Positions 45,743 through 54,893 of a stretch of 64,000 nucleotides of DNA are shown here, in pieces. Source of the DNA: Flavobacteriaceae bacterium. GTDB taxonomy: Bacteria > Bacteroidota > Bacteroidia > Flavobacteriales > Flavobacteriaceae. The notes beneath the pieces are model-generated. The model saw only the letters and a program-made list of their open reading frames with translations. It was not told where the DNA came from and did not search any database. The number at the start of each line of letters is the position of its first letter. Position 1 is the stretch's first letter. A program made the position numbers and the translations under genes. The stretch spans positions 62,001-126,000 of the forward strand of contig JADGEL010000003.1 of NCBI GenBank assembly GCA_016744415.1. The letters are read 5' to 3'.

Positions 45743-46663
45743 TTAAATTATCTTAATTCCTTCAGCATTAATTTTTGATACATACACATCAAATACAATT
45801 CCTGTAGGTTGATAAACTTTTTTAATTGCGGATGCTACTTTCTCAGCAACTTCTTTTCCTTTGCATAATGAAAATACAGAAGGTCCAGATCCAGAGATCC
45901 CTCCACCTAAAGCACCAGCATCTAACATTGCTTTTTTAACTTCGTCAAAATGTGGAATTAATTGTGAACGATGAGGTTCTACAATAAAATCCTCTAGTGA
46001 ATCAGCAATTAAATCATAATCACAATCGTATAATGCGCTCACCAAACTCCCCACATTTGCCCATTGTTTAATTGCCTTATTTAGAGGAATCACTTTTGGT
46101 AAAATACTTCTTGCTTCCGAGGTCTTGATTTCTATTTGAGGATGAATAATTGTAGCATACAACTTTGATGGAGTCGGAAGTTGCACCACTTTTAATGGAT
46201 TTACCTCTTTTACTAGAGTAAACCCACCAAATATTCCTGGGGCAACATTATCAGCATGTTCAGCACCGCTGGCTATGGCCTCACCTTTCATTCCAAAAGC
46301 AGTTAATTGTTGCTTGTTAAAAGGGCTTCCTAACAATTCATTAATTGCAAAAACGGTACCTGAGGCACTTGCCGATGAGCTACCTACACCGCTTCCTGGT
46401 TTGATATTTTTATAGATTTCTATTTCTACACCAAAGTCTGCATTCGCAGCTTTTAAGATGGCTAATGCCGCAACTCCAGCCACATTTTTTTCAGCTTCAA
46501 ATGGTAAATCAGCTCCAATAATTTTGGTGATTTTTACACCTTTCTCTTTTGTTTTTCGGATAATCATTTCATCTCCAACAGTCTCAAGGCAAAATCCAAG
46601 TACGTCGAATCCGCAAGAAACGTTTGCAACAGTGGCTGGTGAAAATATTTTTATTTCATTCAT
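45743..46663 (-). CDS. thrB: Homoserine kinase
   Basis: GHMP-family kinase that phosphorylates homoserine with ATP. The 306-aa protein has the ATP-binding glycine-serine motif KPGSGVGSSSASA (88-100), an N-terminal FSPATVANVSCGFDVLGF, and the C-terminal GALGGGISGSGPSVFSL motif. Length is normal. It follows thrA by 64 bases and precedes thrC in the threonine operon. Confidence 0.96.
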   Translation of the reverse strand: MNEIKIFSPATVANVSCGFDVLGFCLETVGDEMIIRKTKEKGVKITKIIGADLPFEAEKNVAGVAALAILKAANADFGVEIEIYKNIKPGSGVGSSSASASGTVFAINELLGSPFNKQQLTAFGMKGEAIASGAEHADNVAPGIFGGFTLVKEVNPLKVVQLPTPSKLYATIIHPQIEIKTSEARSILPKVIPLNKAIKQWANVGSLVSALYDCDYDLIADSLEDFIVEPHRSQLIPHFDEVKKAMLDAGALGGGISGSGPSVFSLCKGKEVAEKVASAIKKVYQPTGIVFDVYVSKINAEGIKII

Positions 46664-46727
46664 GAAATAGTTATTAGTTGTTTGACAAATTCATGAGTTT
46701 TACTCATTATTCACTTTTAATTAATCA

Positions 46728-49178
46728 TTATTTGTTTCCAATTCTAATAATATCTGCAAACAAACCAGAGGCAGTGACTGCTGCACCTGCACCTGCACCT
46801 TTAATAATCAGAGGTTGCTCACTATAACGCTCTGTAAAGAACAACACAATATTGTCGGAACCATCTAAATTATAAAATGGATGATCTGACGGAATATGTT
46901 GCAATCCAACTTTAGCTTTACCGTTATCATATTCAGCTACATATTTTAAACGACATCCTTCTTTTTCAGCAGCATCTCTAATTGAATTGAAATGTGCTGC
47001 TTCGGGCTCTAACGTACTTAAGAAATCATCAACAGAATTTGCATTAACACTCGCTCCTGGTAAGAATGAATCATTTTCAATATCATTCAATTCCAAAATG
47101 TTTCCACTTTCACGAGCTAAAATTAAAATCTTACGCATTACATCCACACCGCTTAAATCGATCCTTGGATCTGGCTCAGTGAATCCTTGAATACCGGCTT
47201 CTTTTACTACATCATAAAATGAAGCATCACCCACAAAGTTATTGAAAATAAAATTCAAACTACCAGAAAGTACTGCTTGGATTTTCGTGACTTTATCTCC
47301 AGACATTATCAAATTTTTTAAAGTGTCAATGACTGGTAATCCAGCGCCTACATTGGTTTCGAATAAGAAAGGCGCGTTGTATTTCTTTGCTAAAAATTTT
47401 AAGTTTTGATAACTGTTATAATCTGATGAGCACGCAATTTTATTGCATGCTACTACGGCAATACTATTTTTTAAATAATCAGCATAACGTAAAGAAACAG
47501 CTTCGTTAGCAGTATTGTCAACAAAAATAGAGTTGCGATAATTTAATTCGTTAACCTTGTTTAAGAAGATATCCATATCCAAAGATTCACCTTCATTTAA
47601 TAGCGTTTCATTCCAAGATTCTAAATTAATTCCTTCTGGATTGAAATGCAATTTTTTAGAATTGGCAACAGCAATTACACGTACTTCTAAGTGCTGTTCT
47701 TCTATCAAGAATTTTTTCTGCTGATGAATTTGCTCTAGCAATTTTCCGCCAACATTTCCAACACCAACTACAAACAAATTTAACTGTTTTGTATTGCCTT
47801 CAAAAAAGGCATTATGCAATGTGTTCAATGCTTTTTTAATATCTTTATGCTCAATAACAGCAGTGATATTTTTTTCAGATGCTCCTTGAGCAATTGCTCT
47901 AATATTTACATTATTACTTCCTAAAGTCGAAAACATTTTACCACTAATTCCTTGGTGATTTTTCATATTATCTCCTACCAAAGCGATGATTGCTAAATTA
48001 TCTTCAATAATCAATGGGTCAACAACTCCTTGAGATATCTCATAGGCAAAGGCTTCTTCAAAAAGTATTTTTGCTTGTGCTACATCTTTGCTATCAATCC
48101 CCATACAAAGAAAATGTTCTGAGGATGCTTGTGTTACCAATGAAACGTTGATACTTGCGTTTGATAAAACCTCTAAAATACGTTTGGTAAATCCTGGAAT
48201 ACCAATCATACCACTACCTTCTAAAGTCAATAAGGCAATATTCTCAATATGGCTAATCCCTTTTGCTGGTGAAGCCTCTCTATTTGTATTTTGAGTTATT
48301 AAAGTACCAGGAGAATCTGGATAAAAAGTATTTTTAATTCGGATAGGAATTTGCTTTTCAAGTACAGGTTGAATTGTAGGAGGGAAGAGTACCTTAGCAC
48401 CAAAGTGCGATAATTCCATAGCCTCTTGATACGAAATATGGGCAATAGGTTTAGCTTGTTTTACTAGTTTAGGGTTTGCTGTAAACATACCACTCACGTC
48501 TGTCCATATTTCCAATTCGTTAGCTCCTAAAATTTTTGTTAAAAGAGAAGCTGTAAAATCAGAGCCACCCCGACCTAAAGTAGAAGTTTCTCCATTAATT
48601 GTTGAAGCAACAAAGCCAGGTAAAACAACAATTGGGCTTTTGTTGATAGCAAAAAATTGTACAATGTTTGGCTCAGTTAAAGCGTAATTAACCTTTGCAT
48701 TGGTATATGTTGCATCTGTAATAATCAGCTCTTGAGAGTTTTTATGCATGGCATCAATCCCTTGACTTTTCATTGCTTCAGCAATAATATAAGAAGACAT
48801 CAGTTCACCAAAACTTGCAATCTTGTCTTTGGTTTTGTTCGAAAATTCGTTGATTAAATAAATACCTTCTAAAATACTAGCCAATTGATTAAAGTAACTA
48901 TGAATTTCAGAAATTACTTCTTCTTGATGACTATCAACAATCAATTCTTTGATAGTTGTGATATGTCTTTTTTCTAGTAAATCAATTGCTGCTAGATAAG
49001 AGCTATCCTTTTGTTCGGCTTTAAAACCTGCTTGTAAAAGTATATCAGTGGCTCCACCCAAAGCAGAAACTACAACTGCTATTGGAGTTTGTTTTGAATT
49101 GTTTTTTGCAATAGAGATGACTTGTTTTATATTAGTTGCATTTGCAACGGAAGTACCTCCAAATTTTAATATTTTCAT
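46728..49178 (-). CDS. thrA: Bifunctional aspartate kinase / homoserine dehydrogenase
   Basis: Carries out the first and third steps from aspartate to threonine. The 816-aa protein has an N-terminal aspartate kinase (KFGGTSVANA at 4-13; GRGGSDFTASLL near 200), two ACT regulatory domains (about 310-460; GSGMIGIPGF and VGDNMKNHQGISGKMF), and a C-terminal homoserine dehydrogenase with the NAD(P) motif VGVGNVGGKL near 467-476 and a later SGSLNFIFN. The ACT domains suggest feedback by threonine. Upstream is a leader peptide rich in Thr, Met and Ile codons, which points to attenuation as a second control. It is the first gene of thrABC. Confidence 0.97.
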   Translation of the reverse strand: MKILKFGGTSVANATNIKQVISIAKNNSKQTPIAVVVSALGGATDILLQAGFKAEQKDSSYLAAIDLLEKRHITTIKELIVDSHQEEVISEIHSYFNQLASILEGIYLINEFSNKTKDKIASFGELMSSYIIAEAMKSQGIDAMHKNSQELIITDATYTNAKVNYALTEPNIVQFFAINKSPIVVLPGFVASTINGETSTLGRGGSDFTASLLTKILGANELEIWTDVSGMFTANPKLVKQAKPIAHISYQEAMELSHFGAKVLFPPTIQPVLEKQIPIRIKNTFYPDSPGTLITQNTNREASPAKGISHIENIALLTLEGSGMIGIPGFTKRILEVLSNASINVSLVTQASSEHFLCMGIDSKDVAQAKILFEEAFAYEISQGVVDPLIIEDNLAIIALVGDNMKNHQGISGKMFSTLGSNNVNIRAIAQGASEKNITAVIEHKDIKKALNTLHNAFFEGNTKQLNLFVVGVGNVGGKLLEQIHQQKKFLIEEQHLEVRVIAVANSKKLHFNPEGINLESWNETLLNEGESLDMDIFLNKVNELNYRNSIFVDNTANEAVSLRYADYLKNSIAVVACNKIACSSDYNSYQNLKFLAKKYNAPFLFETNVGAGLPVIDTLKNLIMSGDKVTKIQAVLSGSLNFIFNNFVGDASFYDVVKEAGIQGFTEPDPRIDLSGVDVMRKILILARESGNILELNDIENDSFLPGASVNANSVDDFLSTLEPEAAHFNSIRDAAEKEGCRLKYVAEYDNGKAKVGLQHIPSDHPFYNLDGSDNIVLFFTERYSEQPLIIKGAGAGAAVTASGLFADIIRIGNK

Positions 49179-49274
49179 GATAATGATGTGTTGTTGTATT
49201 TTTTATAAATGCCGTTGTGACTTTACCTTGTAAAAACGGAATGTGTATGCGATGATATGTAAAAGAATATAACC

Positions 49275-49361
49275 CTAAAGGGTCATCATTGTCATCATAG
49301 AAATAGTACCCAAAGTGCGGGTCTCAAATGTAGTGGTGATATTTCCTTTTATGCTTGACAT
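49275..49361 (-). CDS. thrL: thr operon leader peptide (attenuator)
   Basis: A 28-aa ORF read toward thrA, ending 97 bases before its start. It contains eight Thr, five Met and three Ile: the middle reads NITTTFETRTLGTI and the end SMMTMMTL before a TAG stop. Such a high density of Thr, Met and Ile, the end products of the pathway, is the mark of an attenuation leader in which stalled ribosomes sense charged tRNA. A perfect Bacteroidetes promoter sits directly upstream and puts the transcription start about 3 bases before this ATG. After the stop, a stem-loop at 49212-49239 (CCGTT with AACGG plus an inner TTTAC/GTAAA) may be part of the switch, though no T-run follows it. Confidence 0.75.
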   Translation of the reverse strand: MSSIKGNITTTFETRTLGTISMMTMMTL

Positions 49362-49367
49362 TGGCAA

Positions 49368-49397
49368 CAAATGTAAATCACTTTTTTAAATCGGCAA
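49368..49397 (-). promoter_or_regulatory. Consensus promoter of the thr operon
   Basis: On the minus strand: TTG (49397-49395), a spacer of exactly 19 bases and TACATTTG (49375-49368). This is a full match to the Bacteroidetes TTG-N19-TAnnTTTG promoter and the best one found in the window. Confidence 0.8.
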
Positions 49398-49629
49398 TAT
49401 TATTTTTAAATTATTATTGGATAAATAATTCCTTGGATTTCTGAATGAAGAATAGTTGATTTCACATCAAATATTTATAGAAATGATAATGCTGTGCGCG
49501 AGGTGTATTTGAATGTTAATCTTCCTACCTATTGCCAAATGTTTAAAGTAAAGATTACAGCAAATTATTCTCATTTATTATTTATAATAAATTGATATAG
49601 AGTGTGGATTTTAGCTACACTTTTTTGGT
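49398..49629. other. AT-rich intergenic region without a recognised gene
   Basis: Between the thr promoter and the TlpA promoter I see no ORF, RNA gene or repeat with support. It separates two divergent units. Confidence 0.6.
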
Positions 49630-49637
49630 TATTTTTG
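49630..49637 (+). promoter_or_regulatory. -7 promoter box for the TlpA-like gene
   Basis: TATTTTTG matches TAnnTTTG. The predicted start near 49641 leaves a 43-base leader. No clear -33 TTG. Confidence 0.4.
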
Positions 49638-49683
49638 TAAGTAATTTTTATGGAACCCAACTAAGCAAATAAATTTATAAATC

Positions 49684-50244
49684 ATGAAAATAAGTAAATC
49701 ACAACGCTCTAATATTATTTTTGTAATTGTTATTGCAGTTATATTTTTTACACCAGTAAAAGGATATATACAGGTGTTTATATCTAAAGCGAAAATGGTA
49801 ATCATGCCACCTTCTATTGATGAGGATGGTGCTATTGTAGCTAGTTTTGAATGGAGTTTAAAAGGAATAAATACTGAAGATTATAATTTTGAATCTGCAA
49901 AAGGAAAGGTGGTCTTCGTTAATTTTTGGGCTACTTGGTGTCCGCCATGTAGAGCTGAAATGCCTAGTATTCAAAAGCTATATGATGATTATAGAGATAG
50001 AATTGAGTTTGTTTTTCACACCAATGAATTAGAGTCGGATAAAGTCAACGCATTTCTAAATCAGAATAATTACACATTGCCTTCATTTAATAGTTATAAT
50101 AATCAACCAAAAGAATTTAAAGTATCAACAATTCCTGCTACTTTTATTCTCGATAAAAGCGGAAAGATTGTAATTCATGAAGTGGGTGCTGTAGATTGGA
50201 ATAGTGATAAATTTCGTAAACTCTTAGATGAGTTATTAGAATAA
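49684..50244 (+). CDS. TlpA-like membrane-anchored thiol-disulfide oxidoreductase
   Basis: A 186-aa protein with one N-terminal membrane anchor (about residues 10-24) and an extracytoplasmic thioredoxin domain of the TlpA/ResA type. The active site is WATWCPPC (Cys86, Cys89) and the cis-proline loop is STIPATF. It would reduce or rearrange disulfides in the periplasm, for instance during cytochrome c maturation or under oxidative stress; no cytochrome gene is near. It has its own promoter and converges on a 37-aa small ORF with a shared terminator. Confidence 0.9.
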   Translation: MKISKSQRSNIIFVIVIAVIFFTPVKGYIQVFISKAKMVIMPPSIDEDGAIVASFEWSLKGINTEDYNFESAKGKVVFVNFWATWCPPCRAEMPSIQKLYDDYRDRIEFVFHTNELESDKVNAFLNQNNYTLPSFNSYNNQPKEFKVSTIPATFILDKSGKIVIHEVGAVDWNSDKFRKLLDELLE

Positions 50245-50247
50245 AAA

Positions 50248-50277
50248 AAGCCTTTCAATTATTTTGAAAGGCTTCTT
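50248..50277 (-). terminator. Intrinsic terminator, best oriented for the minus-strand small ORF
   Basis: AAGCCTTTCAA (50248-50258) pairs perfectly with TTGAAAGGCTT (50264-50274). Read on the minus strand the stem is followed by seven T residues; on the plus strand the T tail is interrupted. It therefore ends a minus-strand transcript that covers the small ORF (stop at 50294) and can also stop the TlpA-like gene. Confidence 0.8.
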
Positions 50278-50293
50278 ATTTAAATGGTTTTAT

Positions 50294-50407
50294 TTATTGG
50301 CGAAAATTTCTTCGCTCTGTCCAACTTACTCTTTTGCTATTTTTAAAATTTGAAAAAACTACAAATTTCCTTGCTTGTGTCGGTGTATTTAAAATTGCTG
50401 TACTCAT
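50294..50407 (-). CDS. 37-aa basic small protein
   Basis: A short ORF with ATG at 50407, preceded by an A-rich stretch typical of flavobacterial starts. The peptide begins MSTAILNTPTQARKF and ends with KRVSWTERRNFRQ; it is strongly basic, has no cysteine and no membrane segment. It lies 130 bases downstream of the aminotransferase gene on the same strand, and a strong minus-strand terminator with a T7 tail starts 17 bases after its stop. That placement is hard to explain unless a transcript covering this ORF ends here. Function unknown; a nucleic-acid- or ribosome-binding peptide would fit the charge. Confidence 0.55.
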   Translation of the reverse strand: MSTAILNTPTQARKFVVFSNFKNSKRVSWTERRNFRQ

Positions 50408-50537
50408 AATATTTTTTTTAAGTTTTTTGTTTCTTGATTTCATATAATAGACGTCAACAAAACAAAAAAGTAACAGCAGCCTAATTGTATTAACTAAACT
50501 TTAACAAATTGACAAATAAGTAATTAATTGGAAGGTG

Positions 50538-51716
50538 TCAAGAAATTTCATCAATGGCTTCTAGCAAAATTTCACACCCTTTGGTTATCTCTTCATTTGA
50601 GGTGGTAAGTGGAGGTGTAATGCGTACAGCTTTACCTTCAAATAATAACCAAAAGAGTAATAGTCCTTTTTCTAAACACTTAAGAATTACGTTTGATGCG
50701 GTTTCTTCATCTTTAAACAGCAATGCTAATAACAATCCTTTTCCTCTTATTTCAAGAATCTCTTTATGAACTAAAAGTTGGCGCAGGAGTTGTTCTTTTT
50801 CTAAGGTTTGAGATATTAAATTAGTTTCAGTAATTTCTTTTACAGTTGCTAAAGCAGCTGATGCAATAACTGGATGCCCACCAAAAGTAGTAATATGTCC
50901 TAGCTTGGGATTGTCTTTTAAGCTGCTCATAATTTTATGTGATGAAATAAATGCTCCTATTGGCATTCCGCCTCCCAACCCTTTTCCTGCAATGATAATA
51001 TCAGGAATGCAATTGTAATTTTCAAAACCGAAGAATGTACCCGTTCTGCCAATTCCTGTTTGTATTTCATCTAATATCAATAAAGCACCAACTTCATTGC
51101 ATTGTTGTTGCACCTTTTTTAAATAGTTATCTTTTGGAACAATAAAACCAGCGCCTCCTTGAATAGTTTCTAAAATAACTGCTGCAGTTTTATTGGTTAT
51201 TTGTGCTAAATCAATTTCACTATTAAATTCAATAAATCTAATTCCCGGAATCAAAGGTCTAAAAGCTCTATTTTGTTTTTCTACACCACAAACACTCATG
51301 GCACCTTGTGTATTGCCGTGATAGGCATTATTAGCTGCAATTATTTCTGACCGCCCAGTAAATCGTTTTGCCAATTTTAGAGCACCTTCAGTAGCCTCAG
51401 TTCCAGAATTGGTAAGGTAAACAGTTTCTAATGATTTTGGAAGTTGAGCAGCAAGTAACGTAGTAAGTTTTACTTGTGGCTGCTGAATAAATTCACCATA
51501 CACCATTACATGCGAATATTTTGACATTTGACTTGTGATTGCCTCTGTAACTTTTGGGTGACTGTGTCCAAGACTGTTGGCAGAAACACCTGCAATAAAA
51601 TCTAAATAACCTTTTCCAGAGGTATCAAATATATAAGAGCCTTTTGCATGAGATACTTCAATAGCGAGTGGGTGAGGAGATGTTTGTGCTTGGTATTTTA
51701 AAAAGTCTGCTTTCAT
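50538..51716 (-). CDS. Class III PLP-dependent aminotransferase (acetylornithine/aspartate type)
   Basis: A 392-aa aminotransferase. It has the cofactor motif LILDEIQTGIGRTGTFFG (about 210-227), the PLP lysine in IIAGKGLGGGMPIGAF, and YHGNTQGAMSVCG. Class III enzymes of this size include acetylornithine and 4-aminobutyrate transaminases; the amino donor cannot be assigned by eye, and no arginine-pathway genes are near. Its start overlaps the OstA-like gene's stop by 4 bases (ATGA), so the two are translationally coupled, an arrangement that joins amino-acid metabolism with envelope assembly for no obvious reason. Confidence 0.88.
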   Translation of the reverse strand: MKADFLKYQAQTSPHPLAIEVSHAKGSYIFDTSGKGYLDFIAGVSANSLGHSHPKVTEAITSQMSKYSHVMVYGEFIQQPQVKLTTLLAAQLPKSLETVYLTNSGTEATEGALKLAKRFTGRSEIIAANNAYHGNTQGAMSVCGVEKQNRAFRPLIPGIRFIEFNSEIDLAQITNKTAAVILETIQGGAGFIVPKDNYLKKVQQQCNEVGALLILDEIQTGIGRTGTFFGFENYNCIPDIIIAGKGLGGGMPIGAFISSHKIMSSLKDNPKLGHITTFGGHPVIASAALATVKEITETNLISQTLEKEQLLRQLLVHKEILEIRGKGLLLALLFKDEETASNVILKCLEKGLLLFWLLFEGKAVRITPPLTTSNEEITKGCEILLEAIDEIS

Positions 51717-53446
51717 TTTTTTTTCTTAGCAGTCTTTCTTTCTTCTTTTGCCGCTTTCTTTTTTTCGTCTACATCTTGCATTTCTTTTTCAGATAAGACA
51801 GGAAGAGGGTTTGCAGCTGAAATACTATCTTGAACCCGTTGTAATTCTTTCGTAGCAAGTTCACGTATTCTTTTTTCTTCAGCGTCTTTAATTGCTTGAG
51901 CTCTTGCCTCACGTTCTTTAATACGCTCTTGAATCATGATAGCTTCATCTTTTGGATCATGTCTAAAAATATCATCTTTGTCAACCGGCTTTTCATCTTC
52001 ACGCCAAACAAAACCTTTTATTTTTCTATCGTTTACATGAATTTCTTCTTCTGGATAGGTTTTTCCATCAGGGTCTACTAAAAAGGCAATGGTTTGTATA
52101 ATTGAATTTTCTAACTCAACTTGAATATTACTGCAATATATTTTTGTAATTCCGATTAAATCTTGTTCCTCATTTCTAACATAATGCAATACTTCTCCAT
52201 TACCCATTACATCAACTACTTGCAAATCATTATCTATAAATTTACCATAGAGATTCCTTCCTTTTGTTTGATTATATCCTGCAGAATCTTTTTGGATTAA
52301 AAAGGCATTATTTAGCACTTTAAGAGAGTCTAACTTCTGTGTAATAGAATCTGATAAAAAATGAATTACATCTCCAGTGATTTGGTTTCCTTCGGACCAC
52401 AAAACAGGTTTTCTAAACATTTTTGTCAATCCAGTTTTTTCGACACTCACTAAAGAATCACATTTACCTCTGAGATCAATTTTGTAAAATTTGACATGAT
52501 GATAAGCTCGTATAATTCTATTGTTAACCTTTCCGGTAACCAACAAGGTGTCTCCATGAATATACATAGAATCCTTTTCTACTAACGAAATTGCGACCGC
52601 TTTATCAACAACAAAAGCAGAATCTTTATCTTTAAAAACCTCAGCATATCCACCTTTTAATGTACTGTCATTAATGGTGTCAGTCAATTTGATATTCCCT
52701 GTTGCAGATGAAAAGTTAGAATTTCCATTGTGATATAAACTATCACCTTCAATCAATCTATCTTCATATTGAATCCAAGAGTTTTTGGTAAGGTGAGATA
52801 TTTTATTTTTAGTATCGCTAAATCCTTTTTCGGTAAATACAACACTTTCGGCACTTGTAATAGTTGATGGTCCATAAAGGAAAGCTCTACCAGAATCAGT
52901 ATAATAATCAAGATGATTAGATTCAATTACATGATCTGGGTTTGTTACTATTACATCATCCTTAGCTTGAAATTTTTTGGTCGTTAAAAAATAATTGCCA
53001 GTATTACTTACTAACACATTAACACTATCTTTTATGGTGCCTTTTTCATTGTAATATAAATGTTGATTATCTCTATCAAAATATAACTTCTCAGTAGATA
53101 AGGTCATTGAAGGGTCTTTTAAAACGACATTACCCCATGCTCTTGCCAAATTTTTATTAGCATCATAATCGGCAAATTTGCTAGTTTGTATTACAGTATC
53201 ACCTTGGTTCATCACGACATCACCTAGGGCTTTCATATAATTTTTCTTAGAATATAATTCTATTTGCTTACAGCGAATTGTAGCTCCATCTATTTCGGCA
53301 TATACATTACCAATAGATATCATAGCTTCAGGATTGTCAGGATCTGTATAAGTAATATCAGCATTTATGACTTTTATTTTTTTCTTTTGCTGCCCAAAAG
53401 AAACTATTGAAATACTGATAAATAGGAAGAAAAAAATTCTTTTCAT
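51713..53446 (-). CDS. OstA-like (LptA/LptD N-terminal-type) envelope protein
   Basis: A 577-aa exported protein: signal peptide of about 18 residues (KRIFFFLFISISIVSFGQ), then repeated beta-jellyroll motifs of the OstA/LptA type (for example YTDPDNPEAMISIGNVYAEI, YADYD-like ANKNLARAWGNVVL, and later DSLYHNGNSNFSSATGNIKL), and a charged, alanine-rich coiled C-terminal tail from about 505. OstA-like domains form the bridge for lipopolysaccharide transport to the outer membrane. The LptD barrel is absent, so this is likely a periplasmic bridge-type protein. ATG 53446 gives the signal peptide; the TTG at 53470 is rejected. It overlaps the aminotransferase gene by 4 bases. Confidence 0.87.
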   Translation of the reverse strand: MKRIFFFLFISISIVSFGQQKKKIKVINADITYTDPDNPEAMISIGNVYAEIDGATIRCKQIELYSKKNYMKALGDVVMNQGDTVIQTSKFADYDANKNLARAWGNVVLKDPSMTLSTEKLYFDRDNQHLYYNEKGTIKDSVNVLVSNTGNYFLTTKKFQAKDDVIVTNPDHVIESNHLDYYTDSGRAFLYGPSTITSAESVVFTEKGFSDTKNKISHLTKNSWIQYEDRLIEGDSLYHNGNSNFSSATGNIKLTDTINDSTLKGGYAEVFKDKDSAFVVDKAVAISLVEKDSMYIHGDTLLVTGKVNNRIIRAYHHVKFYKIDLRGKCDSLVSVEKTGLTKMFRKPVLWSEGNQITGDVIHFLSDSITQKLDSLKVLNNAFLIQKDSAGYNQTKGRNLYGKFIDNDLQVVDVMGNGEVLHYVRNEEQDLIGITKIYCSNIQVELENSIIQTIAFLVDPDGKTYPEEEIHVNDRKIKGFVWREDEKPVDKDDIFRHDPKDEAIMIQERIKEREARAQAIKDAEEKRIRELATKELQRVQDSISAANPLPVLSEKEMQDVDEKKKAAKEERKTAKKKK

Positions 53447-53514
53447 TCTTGATTTTTTGTTCAGATACAAATCTAATTATTAAATGTTGATTATAGAATT
53501 TTATTGTTCAAATT

Positions 53515-53548
53515 AAAAAGGTTTCTAACTTTTGTTAAAAACCTTTTT
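53515..53548. terminator. Bidirectional terminator downstream of purA
   Basis: AAAAAGGTTT (53515-53524) and AAACCTTTTT (53539-53548) are perfect 10-bp arms. Oriented for the minus strand, it lies 55 bases after the purA stop and ahead of the OstA-like gene. Confidence 0.7.
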
Positions 53549-53602
53549 AATTATTTTAAATATTCAGATTTTCTGAAGTAAGTTCTTCAGAATGATATTT
53601 TA

Positions 53603-54874
53603 TTACCTCAATATAGTCTGCTTTCTATCAGGACCTACTGATACAATTTTAATAGGCACATTAACTTCTTTTTCTATAAATGCGATATAATCTAATAGGT
53701 TTTGTGGTAACTCATCTGCAGATGTCATTGCAGTTAAATCTTCACTCCATCCTTTAAATTTAGAATAAATTGGAGTTACATTTTCTGGTTCAATATTATA
53801 AGGAAAATGAGAAATTTCATTACCATTATAATTATAAGAAGTACACACTTTCAAAGTGTCAAAACCAGAAAGCACATCGCCTTTCATCATCATTAATTGT
53901 GTAACACCATTTACTTGTACGGCATATTTTAAAGCTACAATATCTAACCATCCGCAACGTCTCGGGCGCCCTGTAGTAGCACCAAACTCATGACCCACTT
54001 TTGCCATTCTTTCGCCATCTTCATCAAACAATTCGGTAGGGAAAGGTCCAGATCCTACACGTGTAGTGTAAGCTTTAAATATTCCAAATACTTCACCAAT
54101 TTTGTTAGGAGCAACTCCCAAACCTGTACAAGCACCAGCGGCGGTTGTGGTAGATGAAGTTACAAAAGGATAGGTGCCAAAATCGACATCTAATAAAGAT
54201 CCTTGTGCGCCCTCGGCCAAGACAGTTTCACCATTTTTCATAGCGTTGTTTAAATATTCTTCGCTATCAATAAAAGTTAATTGCTTTAATCGCTCTATTC
54301 CTTTTTCAAAATTATCTTGTAATTCTTTTAAGTCAAAGTTTAACTCAACACCATAAAATTCAATCATTTTAAGATGTTTTTTTGTTAATTTTTCATAGCG
54401 CTCTTGCCAATCGTTCATTTCTAAATCACCAACGCGTAAACCATTTCTACCAGTTTTATCCATATAAGTTGGACCAATACCTTTTAAAGTAGAGCCTATT
54501 TTTTCTTTTCCCTTTGCTTTTTCTGAAGCCGAATCTAGCAAACGGTGAGTTGGTAAAATTAAATGAGCTTTACGTGAGATTAATAATTTAGATTTAAAGT
54601 CAATATTAAATTGCCCTAAATTATCCAATTCATTTTTAAAAATAACGGGGTCAATGACTACACCGTTACCAACAACATTTATAGCCGTTTTATGAAATAT
54701 CCCTGAGGGAATGGTATGCAATACGTGTTTGTAACCGTCAAAAATTAAGGTGTGTCCTGCATTTGGACCTCCTTGAAAACGAGCGATAATATCGTAGTCT
54801 CCAGTTAGTACATCAACAATTTTTCCTTTTCCTTCATCGCCCCATTGCAATCCTAATAATAAATTTACAGCCAT
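53603..54874 (-). CDS. purA: Adenylosuccinate synthetase
   Basis: First committed step to AMP: joins IMP and aspartate using GTP. The 423-aa protein has the GTP-binding GLQWGDEGKGKIVD (about 8-21), GGPNAGHTL, the IMP loop GPTYMDKTGRNGLRVGDL, and TTGRPRRCGWLD. Length is normal. It starts 19 bases after fur on the same strand, the conserved flavobacterial fur-purA pair, so it may be read from the fur promoter. Confidence 0.97.
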   Translation of the reverse strand: MAVNLLLGLQWGDEGKGKIVDVLTGDYDIIARFQGGPNAGHTLIFDGYKHVLHTIPSGIFHKTAINVVGNGVVIDPVIFKNELDNLGQFNIDFKSKLLISRKAHLILPTHRLLDSASEKAKGKEKIGSTLKGIGPTYMDKTGRNGLRVGDLEMNDWQERYEKLTKKHLKMIEFYGVELNFDLKELQDNFEKGIERLKQLTFIDSEEYLNNAMKNGETVLAEGAQGSLLDVDFGTYPFVTSSTTTAAGACTGLGVAPNKIGEVFGIFKAYTTRVGSGPFPTELFDEDGERMAKVGHEFGATTGRPRRCGWLDIVALKYAVQVNGVTQLMMMKGDVLSGFDTLKVCTSYNYNGNEISHFPYNIEPENVTPIYSKFKGWSEDLTAMTSADELPQNLLDYIAFIEKEVNVPIKIVSVGPDRKQTILR

Positions 54875-54893
54875 TGTGTGTTGTTAAAAAATG

